A stretch of 64,000 nt of DNA from Skeletonema tropicum (Eukaryota; Bacillariophyta; Thalassiosirophyceae; Thalassiosirales; Thalassiosiraceae): the NCBI GenBank assembly GCA_037178625.1, contig CM074129.1:4525963-4589962 (forward strand), written 5' to 3'. The translations under genes were made by a program, and so were the position numbers. Within the stretch, counting starts at the first letter, position 1, and each line of letters starts with the position of its first letter. Below, piece by piece: positions 54,561-64,000 of this stretch. The notes under the pieces were generated by a model. The model did not search any database, was not told where the DNA came from, and saw nothing but the letters and a program-made list of their open reading frames with translations.

Positions 54561-55559
54561 GTGCTGCATTATGCGTTTAGTATTTCTAGCGTGACACGAG
54601 ATGGAGCAGTTGTTGTGTGGTGCGAGGGGCATTGAGATGGCGGCTTGGCTGCCATCATCATTGATGAGATCATATCATGTCTGTTCTTTGCTACGCCTAT
54701 CGTCTTTGGTGGTACAAATCATGGAAAAGCGCCCACTATCCTGATACCTTTGCCTACCTCCTAACTTGAGAAGAGACATTGTAATTTCTTGGCGAAGTCA
54801 TTTGTATCATTTTTGTCGGAGGGAAGTTTCAATACCATCTACTCTGCCTGCTCGCTTTGCACTCTAAGTATCTGCGCTCTCGATACTCTTTGCTATGCTG
54901 AAAGCAACAAATAGAGATGAGGACGAATGATCGACCGAGTGATGTGTATTGGAACTGAGCATGACGTACACACTTGTTGAGTGGATCTCAAGAAGGATAG
55001 CACAAGATCTAGCTAGCAATGAAATTGGACCTATTATTTACATCTGACAAACATGAGACACGTTATCTAAAGACTCATTCCTACGACCTATGGAGACGAA
55101 AACGCTACTTCCCAATCATCCCGTCTCTCTATCTCTAGACAAAGGCAGCAAATAACGTGCCATAAGACACGCGATGGCGATGGTCGCAACTTGAGAGAAG
55201 GCCCTGCTCGACTGCTCAAACTAAACTTGACGTCTTTGTTCATGCCCTGCTAGTGAAGGCCTTCCGTCAAGAGTCTCTGCTTGGTCCAAGTTGCGGTGGA
55301 TGTATGGACGCTGGCTCTGTAGCTTGCGATACGCCTTGCAAAGAGAGTGCCTCTACATGAACTACAAAGCACTGTTTTTAGAGATAGGAAACAAAACAAA
55401 GATTCATTAGAGATAGAGATACAAAATACAAAGAAAAATGTTGGTGGAGATGCTTTTCAACGAGATTGAACGGTAGTTTAGCGACGGATTTATGGTCTAG
55501 CAAACCCTAAAGGAACTGTGTCCCCCCACTTTCTTAGGGTGAAAGAACACTCTGCTTAA

Positions 55560-56447
55560 CAGCTTTCCGGGTAAGTCGTTTTTTGCGCCAACAATCTTCC
55601 TAGCCCCTTTTACCATCGTACGTAGTATTATCTAGCAAAAAAAACACCTTCTCCCTACGAACCATGGTGGCCGATCTGCTTCCTACCATGCTCTCCTGTT
55701 GACAGCAATGGACTATATTAATGAATCCAACGCCACGGATCAATAGTAATGGTAGTTGTTAGTCGATTTTTGTCGCTGGGTTCATGAATTCATTGTTTAT
55801 ACCATGCTCTTATCTACTACACACTTGGTCAATATTTTTCGTCGCCCGACGCACCCGCCTCACTTCCTATAGCCACTTCTATGCCAATAAAACGCTATGA
55901 CGAACCGGTCGGACTACACATATCTCTTCTAATAATATATGCGCGAGGTATGGTGCCTTGGTTCGGTCGGAGATTCGGTTTAATCGTCCCATATCTATCT
56001 TATGTGTAGGGCCGACGATGCGGTGATGGGGAAAAATACCGCCTACATATTGGGGGTGTTCCGACGGTGATATTGTCCATTTGATGCAACGCTACACACA
56101 CCATTCGTTTTGATATGTCATGAGCTTTCGTTGGATATGCGGTATGCTGCATGTAATGGGTTGTAAGCGACATAGTAACACCAGAACTGCCATGGTCGGC
56201 GGCCGGCGGCTATTTTTTTGATGATTTTTGACACACAAAAATATCGACCCACTGCCTTTCCTGCATTGTAACCGCCGAAATAGTCGAGCTTCGTTATCGG
56301 TCGACTACACCGATGGAAAGAGCTGCTTCTTGGCTTTTCATAACTGCACTGAACGTCTTCTAAAAGTGAGTTGTTGCTATTTTATTAACTACGTAGGAAG
56401 CTAGGTGGCAAAATGGTCGCGCATGCGCGACCATACCCGGAAAGCTG
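55560..56447. mobile_element. 888-bp element with TTAA target duplication (piggyBac-type)
   Basis: Inverted termini CAGCTTTCCGGGTA flanked by TTAA at 55556-55559 and 56448-56451. The left arm of the big inverted repeat shows the unoccupied site, a single TTAA at about 14704 on the plus strand within ggcttaaacag. A 20-base palindrome TGGTCGCGCATGCGCGACCA lies 14 bases inside the right end. No transposase; TTAA suggests mobilisation by a piggyBac-type enzyme elsewhere. Confidence 0.9.
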
Positions 56448-56567
56448 TTAAGCCTCTCAGCACCTCCGAAGGCCGCCGTGACCAACCTTGGAAACCGACC
56501 GTTACTATCTCTCTCGGAACCCCAAATCGAGTACACCTGAAGGCGCAAAGAAAAGCTGGGCCAATTT

Positions 56568-56755
56568 AATTAATCGCCGGCTAACCTCGGCGATGGGCCT
56601 TATTTGTATAGCACCGGCTTTGCCTCGGTGCTGGGACTGAGCCCTGGGCCAATTTGTATAGCACCAGCTTCCACGGTGCTGGGCCAATTTGTATAGCACC
56701 GGCTTCCACGGTGCTGGGCCAATTTGTATAGCGCCGGCTTTCCTCGGCGCTGAAG
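56568..56755 (-). repeat. GC-rich tandem repeat block (right arm)
   Basis: Inverted counterpart of 14400-14596, same ~37-base unit (ccaatttgtatagcaccggc). Confidence 0.85.
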
Positions 56756-58178
56756 TTGTTGCTCGATCAGCCATCAAAACCGGACGGGGGATCATGAATC
56801 GGTTGTAACTCACCTGTAATCATCGGTCATCGGCTGCAGTCGTTAGCGGCGGAGCCTGCTTCAAGGCTGCGGCGATGCTTGCGGGTGAACGTTGTTGGGA
56901 GGCGACGGTAGTATAGCAAGCGGCCGGCGAGCGAAGAGCGGAGAATAGGCCGACATGGTGGTTTGGTAGTGAATGATGTTGACAGTGTCGGAAATGAAAA
57001 ATTATGAGCTCTGCAAGCAGCGGCAAGTGGCTTGAGACAGCGATTTGCCATCCATGATTGAATGAATGGCTGTGAGAGCTCTTCATGATGCCGTCTGTCG
57101 GCATGATTGAATGAAAGCTCTGAGAGCGTTGGTCGGCATGATTGAATTAACGGCAGAAGAGATGCGGTTTTGTTCGTTGAATTTTTGTGAGTGATTTTGG
57201 TGGACAATTTGAGTACCGAGTGATGTTGAAGTTTTAAGTTGGTACGAGAAAAGAAGTCTTGGTCTTACTAAAAAACATGACATAAGTATCTCTTTGACAG
57301 CAAATGAAAGCCAAAAGCACATTCTTAGCTGCTATTTCATGAGACGTGATCAGATCGACACCCCTGGATATCAAATGGTCATAAATGTTTTTCAGTCATT
57401 TATGCGTTCATTCATGGCAATCATCCAAGTGCTACTTCTATATCATTAAGTGACCTGCGAAATGATTTCGACAGCTTTGAATGTATCATTTCTGCAACGC
57501 AGCTTCTTTGCAGAAGGAGATAGTTTGTATCTCGGGCCTGATCAAAATGACACAATAATTCCTCTGCAGTTGTGTAGAGTCGTTCTTCGTTACCGCTACT
57601 GCGTATGAGAGAGTTATTTTCACATCGTTCCATGGCTTGCCCGAGGGACAAGTGCAGGGCCTCCAATGCTCGAAGTACATTCATCATTTCCTCTGCTTTA
57701 GTGGAAGATGGAAGAAACTAACAACTGACAAAAATACCACATTGCACAATTATGGATGGATGCAGCTGACTGACTTCTTTGTTGATGAATGCAGCTGGTG
57801 TGAGTCGTTGGTCTTCGTCTCTTGAGATTGAGATTATGAATTCTGACAATTGCTGCGCCAATGATGTGTCGTCCGATTACCGTTCATTGACATGATGTCA
57901 CAAATGAATTTAAGTTGCAAGGATCAACCTTGCTTTAAGTATGCTGTTCGTAAGACACAAGGATTCACCTTTGTGAGTTGTGATGGCCAATTAAAGCATC
58001 TAAAACTACAATATTGCGGCGTCAAGCTTCATCTAATGATCGATTCAAATTCAAGAACAGCAACGTCAAAGCTGCCACCGGCTGGTCTTGCAATATAGAA
58101 AAGGCATGCCACTCCTGCTGCAGTTTCTACTTGTCTCTTGTCTGCAGCTCTGGGCCATTATTATAGTCAACATTGGTT

Positions 58179-58494
58179 CTATATTTTATCAGCAGGCCAC
58201 ATCATCAACTTGGCAAATTGACGTCATGTCCACCATGATTTCATTATCACATGAGACTAGCCCCAAACATGTCATTCATTCTCAAAAGATGTCAGCTTCA
58301 GCGTTCATGTTTCAACAATATATTCTAGTTCATCAATGACATCCTTCTCTCCATCCTCTTTACCACCCTCGCCATATTCTACTTCCCTATTCGTATTGTC
58401 CCCATTCAAGCCTTCTCCTTCTCTGTTTCCTTTGTCTGAATGATCGACTTCCACCTCGAGAGCTGCTGAATTCTCTACATCGCGTAACAAAGAG
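58179..58494 (-). other. Region downstream of ATPase paralog B
   Basis: Between the end of the arm and the stop of the ATPase gene. A minus-strand acidic frame (58490-58305) containing GEGLNGDNTNREVEYGEGGK looks coding-like and could be an extra 3' exon of the ATPase if a short intron removes its stop at 58495. I see no convincing donor. Confidence 0.35.
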
Positions 58495-61400
58495 TTAAGA
58501 AGACACTCGCCGCTTCCTTCGATCTGTGCATATGCTGGGGGGTCTTTCCATCACAGCCTCTTCGTCAGTCACCTCCCCAAATTGTTCTCTGATGTACGTT
58601 TTCAATCTTTCTTCTTTTGCGAAAGCACCCCTATCATTGAGGCAGAACGAGAGGTAAGATATCAGATATGAGTGTTCAATACACAGTGAGCTGAAAGAGG
58701 AGCAGGCACAACAGTACTCACCATTCACGGTAGTTTCTTTCAGCTTGCAGAAAGTAAGGAAGTGATGATATTCCCTGGCTTCTTTCTAAAAGAAAATACG
58801 CTGCAAGTTCACACGCCAAAGCCTCCTCATGCACAAACCTATGGTCCTTTGCGGCCGATATAGCACCATCGTAGTAGCACATTGCAGATTCAAATTCTCT
58901 TAGATAGAAACTTTGTTCAGCTTGCAACAACAGTAACTTGTTCGAGAAGTTCCACGATGAGCAACTTGAGTAAGATTTGATTTTCTCGATTGCCTCCTTT
59001 CCACGGTCATACCAGATTGCGGCCCCCGTATTGCGAGCTATCCAAAAGCTAATGAGACCAAAGTAAAATGTGTGAAAGCTATCGCTCATCAATATGGTTC
59101 TGAAGGGTAAGGCAGCGATGGCATCGTACGCATCGGCGAGTTGCTTCACTTCGTTGAACCTTCGAAACATGAATCCAACATAAATTTTGTGGAAATGCGC
59201 ACTCTTCAAGAGAAGCAAGTTAGTCTCCATCACTTTTCTCTCCTCTTCCGTTTCTACAGATATTTTGCTGCCAAGAATCATTGGAACGTCATCGACGTTA
59301 CCGATCATGGCTAGTGTCGATCTGTAGAGAGGAAGGAATTGTAACAATGCATTATCAAGAGTAGACTCTGATGACATGTGGCGTATCGCGTCATCCATGG
59401 TACTCTTCAAGAGTGGCAGCTGCTTACCACTATAGCGCTCAAAGATGAATCGGGAGGCGAGACTCAACTTAGCACTGCTGATATTTCCCGTCATCAAACT
59501 GTTGGCATGACCTCGGACCATGACTTCACCGATACTTTGTAAGGGTTCGACGTATCCCATAACTTGTCCACCCAAAACAAGAACATCACCCATACAATCT
59601 CTGGCGTTCATTTTTTCTGCCAGCCTGATGGCGATTTTCACATAACGATAGCCTGCAGGAATCTCTCCTAAACAGGCGAGGAAGCTTCCGTAGAAAACAA
59701 ATCCTACTGATGACAAGCCACTCATACCGTGTTGAAGTGAATATTGTACCAGCTGCAAAGTAGCGATTGGCTGCAATATGGGGTTTGTCTCGAATAAAAA
59801 CTTCTGTGAAAGAGACAAAAACTTCATTACCATCAGTTTTGTTCTATCGGTCATCACGGGTAGATCAAGTAACTGTTCGTCAGAATATTGAGCTAGCAAT
59901 GATTTCGTCTTTGGCAACAGAGCATCTAGATCCCCTGAAAGCGTTAAATCAAGCTCATTCAGGACGTGTAACAATTTCGTGCGGGCCTCTTCGAGATTCG
60001 AAGCGCTGTACAACGCCTGAATATTTGTGTAAGCAATATCCAGCGTGTCTTTAAACAAATGGGCCTCTCTCGAGACCTCATCGTACAGAAGCTTCACCCT
60101 TGCATGATCGCTATTGGTGAGGGCACATTTTGCTGCCAGTTCAAACAACTCCAAACTCAAGTCGTAGTGCTCCGTCCAGTGGGAGTTCCCCAGAAAAGAT
60201 ATCCCATAATCAAAGAAAGATAATGCAAGTTTGAAATCTGACATCCCAATTGCCTTCTTTCCGGCTTCCATGTTCAAATCAGCAATGGTAAACCTCTGGC
60301 TTGGATCTTGGACGGCAGAAGAGCCTCCAAGGTTTAGCTGATTCACAGCTGTAAATAAAAAGTCATCGGTACCTTCTTCAACCGACAGAACGGCCAGAGA
60401 GAGTCCATACGCGAAATGAAGACCACGTCGATCTTGTATCATATTGTAAGCTGCTTCTTGGATACAGTCGTGACCGAAACGATACCGAGAGCCTATTTTG
60501 TCCAGCAGACCTTTCGCGACAGCAATATCCAGGTCGTCAAATAATCTCATCTTCAGAGCCCTCTCAAGTGTTCTGATGAAAGAAGAATCTTGAGAAGCTC
60601 CAAAACATGAAAATGTGCACAGAGACAATATTACATTCTCAGGCAGCTCTCTGATTGAGTTTTTCAGAAGCATGGCCACGTCATCAGGTAATTTTCGACT
60701 TTCAATCTTTTCCTTGTCCCACTCCCATCGACGCCGACTCAAGCTTGGACGCAACAGACCTTCTTTGCTCAGAGAAATCATGAGTCGTGAGACAAAGAGC
60801 GGGTTACCCTTTGTCTTGTGGTATATTATATTCGATAAAGTCCGAGTGAGCCGTGGTAATAGACATAGAGTCTCTGAAACCATTGTGTTCAGCATGTGCT
60901 CGTCCATGCAGTCAAGTTTAATATTGATTCCCCCAGAAACAAGAATATCGACGCTAGGCAACCACTTGGTCGTTGAGTCCTTTTCACGGGCGCATCCTAG
61001 AAAGAAAAAGTTCTTATTTGACAAGGGCCCTGATACAAACAAGAGCTGGTTCATTGCTGCGATGGATGCAGCATCTGCCCACTGCAAGTCATCAAGAAAC
61101 AGTGTGATGGGGACCGACGATGAACTTGAAATCACTTCCACAAACTGGCATAACAAATATTGCACTCGCTTCTGGGCATTAATGCAATCATCGTTGAGGC
61201 GGAGCACAGACAACTCAATGCCTAGAATGAATGCCAAGTTGGGAATAATCTTGGCCAAGTGGTATAACTCCCTTCCCAATACGGATCTCAACTTGGATAC
61301 CACCTTCTCTTTTGTCGATGTCATGTCTTCGTGTAACAAAATACCACAATATTGATCGAATGTTGATGCTAACGCACTAAATGGTTTGCCCTGCTGAAGC

Positions 61401-62680
61401 TGATCAAATTTTCCAGATAGAAAGATGCCCCCGTCTGATGATACAAACTTCCCGAATTCATTCGCTAAAACGGATTTCCCATGACCAGGTGCAGCAGAGA
61501 TTACTACAAACTCATTCCCGCCTCGAGTGGACCTCCGGTATGCATCCTTGATAGTTGATAATTCTGCATTCCTGCCAAACATCCTGTCTCCGAACTGCAA
61601 TCCAGCTTTCCCCATGTCCTGGTCATAGAGATATATCGCAGGCTTATCCAGCATATGTTGCAGATCATCCCTCACCTCCGACATGTTACAATACGAGTCT
61701 TCGCTTTTAGCATTGCCATCTGCACAGGCAATCATATTGCCCACCAACTCGCACAAACGTCCAGGGAGGCATTTTGCCCTCAAAGGTTCTACTGACACAT
61801 TATAAACTTTATAATGGCAACTTTGTGTTCGTTTCTTCCATGGATTTGGATTCTGCACAGCATCATCAGTCCTATTTCCCAATGAATTACTTCCGTACTC
61901 ATCTCCAATTCTCTCAAATAAGCTCATTTCGTCACCTGTTGTTTCGCTTAGCCCCATAAAATCATCTGGGTTTATGTCACCAAATATGCTCAACGCATCA
62001 GCAACATTAAAACTAGCCTCCTCGTCACCATCGAAGGGAGGAATATCCACCACGTTGCGTTCAGATTCAGACGTCTCGGGAGCAAGCGACATCTCTTGAC
62101 ATATCTCTTCAATTGGCTGACCATCGGATCCCCCCCCTCCAACTACTACTTTTGATTGCTTCATCTCAGGGGGTCGCTCCCCTCCTGAAAATATCTCGTA
62201 AAAGACGAGGCCAAGAGAATAAATGCGTCGCATAGCATCGTCAATCTGTCCATTATTACAGCTTGTATCGTCTGGCAAGAAGTCTGCCTTCTCAATCCTA
62301 AAATGTACGTTTTTGCTAATGTCATTATTTACATCAGCACCCGAAGATAAATGAACTTGAACTCTATCCGCCCAACGAATGCCAGGTGCAGGCAGACTAC
62401 TACCCTCCTTCAAATTATCTTCCACCTCACAAATCTGGTCCGCCAAAGAACGTGCCACGCTCAACGAAGAAATTAGGTACTCATCGGAGCATAGCGCCAA
62501 TGAATGGCGAATATTTGCTGGCCATTGAGAAGGATGATTTGATGCATCATCAGTAGTTGAAGAGGAGCTGTTGGTGAGAGCGGAGAGATCGACCTCGTTC
62601 AAGGCTCGGCGGATCCACTGTGATAGAAGAAACTTGTCTTTTTCGTTTGTGCTTGATGCTGCCTCTGCTGACATCATCAT
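58495..62680 (-). CDS. Pseudokinase-AAA ATPase-TPR-like signalling protein, paralog B
   Basis: Two exons (62680-58722 and 58630-58495, phase-2 GT-AG intron) give 1364 residues. The open frame continues upstream of the first ATG, so 62680 (MMMSAEAASS) is taken as start. The architecture matches paralog A: kinase-relic motif RIYSLGLVFYEIFSGGERP, P-loop APGHGKSVLANEF with Ala in the first position (allowed in the P-loop pattern), Walker B LFLDDLQWAD, then a helical TPR-like C-terminal half. Compared with paralog A, the intron before FVHEEALA is absent (reading straight through HRFVHEEALACELAAYF) while the intron after the W of NYREW is at the same place. The central ATPase region is nearly identical to paralog A at DNA level while both ends are diverged. 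The last exon differs and is longer. Confidence 0.85.
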
Positions 62681-62826
62681 GACGACCAATGCAGCGCTAA
62701 GACTTGAAGGATTCTGTATTGTACTGTCCAGCAATCAGCAATTCACAATTCAACTTCCGTACTTACTCCTCTAGTTTAAAATGCAGTAGGAGGTAGGAGT
62801 TGGTACAATAGCTGTTGTCCTGTTAA

Positions 62827-63430
62827 GTGCCGTTTTTGTGTTGGGCCCAGTACCCATAATAAGGCTTGAAAACGGCACCTCGGTGCCGTTTTTGAAATCC
62901 CATTTGTTAGCGGGCAAAGCTAGGCAGCTCCTACCGGCTTTTTTTCAAAAAATCTGTAGCCCTTGTATGCAATAATAACATCTATAGGCCACATTTTGGC
63001 TCATGCTTTATCTAACAAATATTTTGAGGCCTACTACCTTTTTTGAAAACGGCACCGAGGTGCCGTTTTGCCTCTCACGTAGAAACTATCCCAACCATTT
63101 TTTGAAAACGGCACCGTTTTGTGTAGAGCTCTGGTATGTTTCTACGTGTGAGGCAAAACGGCACTTTTGTGCCGTTTTGCTACTCCGACGAAGGCCTCGT
63201 GCAATTGTTAGAACAAAGCATGAGCCATTGTGTGGCCTTAAGGTTACTTTCTTGCGTAGAAGGGCTACAGGTTTGTAAGGGAAAACACAAAAGGAGCTGT
63301 ACTTTACTCGCTAGCTTTGACACTAACAAGTCGGAGTAGCAAAACGGCACTTTTGTGCCGTTTTCATGCCCTTGCGGTGCTGAGCCCATTGGCAAAACGG
63401 CACAAAAGTGCCGTTTTCAAAATGGTTGGG
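62827..63430. repeat. Cluster of AAAACGGCAC palindromes in nested inverted repeats
   Basis: The 10-mer AAAACGGCAC occurs repeatedly, mostly as a palindrome AAAACGGCACNNNNGTGCCGTTTT (62868-62894, 63045-63070, 63155-63179, 63341-63364, 63393-63417) plus half-sites at 62827 and 63104. Their flanks are inverted repeats of each other: TTTTGCTACTCCGAC near 63175 with GTCGGAGTAGCAAAA near 63330; GCCTCTCACGTAGAAAC near 63070 with GTTTCTACGTGTGAGGC near 63138; CCCAACCATTTT near 63090 with AAAATGGTTGGG near 63419. It lies upstream of ATPase paralog B. Confidence 0.9.
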
Positions 63431-64000
63431 ATATAGGCGTGACTGACTTGATGAACCCACCCACTAATACCGCGACGGACTGCCATACTTAAAGCGGAGA
63501 GGTTGCGACAAAATATTATGCAGAGCTGGTTTCTAGCTGCGATCTTGTCTCATTCACTTCGCAAGCCTTCCGTACCTACAGCCAGTATCCATTGAAGTTG
63601 AACTATCGTATGTAGGAGTAACGTTTTGAATACCGGATAGATTGCATCCCCGTCAGGAAGAGGCAGTCAAGACAGTTTCAGAAATATGATCTGAGCGTTA
63701 TCCTTACTTCAACAGATGGTAAGAACCGTTCGTCATACTCTTAAGTACTATACTCCACGTACTCGAATGCTCGAAGGTCTTGCCAAGCGTTCGGGCGCTA
63801 GTCCCAATCTGTACCCAGCGCCCCCTCCTAGTTTAAGTTCTTTCTCTAAGGACGCTTAAGTTGGACGCTATAGTGTCTCTAGAGAGTAATAACTAAAGTA
63901 ATCTATCTCTACGTTGGATTTGGAGCATTGATTGATTGATTTTGGTAATGCTGGATGCTGTCAAAGGAACTGTAAAAGGAAGTATCATACTCACATTGAA
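63431..64000. other. No feature seen
   Basis: No gene or RNA that I can support. The window edge may cut a neighbouring gene. Confidence 0.4.

Larger units (their letters stand above)
54788..58178 (-). repeat. Right arm of the large inverted repeat
   Basis: Reverse-complement partner of 12269-15492. Without the 888-bp element at 55560-56447 and one copy of its TTAA target duplication the length is ~2.5 kb. It lacks the retroelement fragment of the left arm. Open frames within it (for example 56820-57104) are not kept intact in the other arm. Confidence 0.9.

Noticed and set aside
62827..63430. CRISPR-like array
   Set aside because: The repeats are palindromes at irregular spacing with inverted flanks, no uniform spacers and no cas genes; the genome is eukaryotic.

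Overview
The window looks like nuclear DNA of a centric diatom, probably Thalassiosirales-like. The reasons are short GT-AG introns, a bipartite plastid-type presequence ending in an AF-type motif (gene at 10998), Ser/Pro-repeat membrane proteins with K/S-rich tails, a MYND-Sel1 gene relic of a kind expanded in diatoms, and retroelement protein tails I associate with diatom genomes. The assignment rests on family recognition, not on a search.

Large-scale layout: two paralogous AAA-type ATPase/pseudokinase genes (2590-6970, + strand; 58495-62680, - strand) lie at the two ends in inverted orientation. Just inside them are two ~2.5 kb inverted-repeat arms (12269-15492 and 54788-58178). Each arm carries a different later insertion: a retroelement fragment in the left arm and a TTAA-flanked element in the right. 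The left side also holds a subtilisin-like protease with a duplicated 3' end (7104-9783), an NTF2-like small protein and a probable plastid-targeted small protein.

The ~39 kb between the arms is accessory DNA. It starts with a cytochrome P450 carrying a one-base frame break (16924-18500) and a gene-poor stretch. Next come three inverted-repeat transposons, two sharing one TA boundary, one being a Tc1/mariner-type element with two convergent broken genes (24389-27263). A direct duplication (28494-32380 and 43945-50108) then carries two Ser/Pro-repeat membrane proteins with about 14 and about 50 repeat units. Between the duplicate copies is an antisense retroelement coding region split by a ~7.5 kb Helitron-like element (Rep plus PIF1-type helicase). 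Downstream are several MITEs and a MYND-Sel1 pseudogene.

The intact cellular genes are the two ATPases, the protease, the two small proteins, the two Ser/Pro-repeat proteins and (apart from one base) the P450. They form no evident pathway. The window is best read as an old inverted segmental duplication whose interior became a transposon nest. A stretch of near-identity between the two ATPases points to gene conversion.
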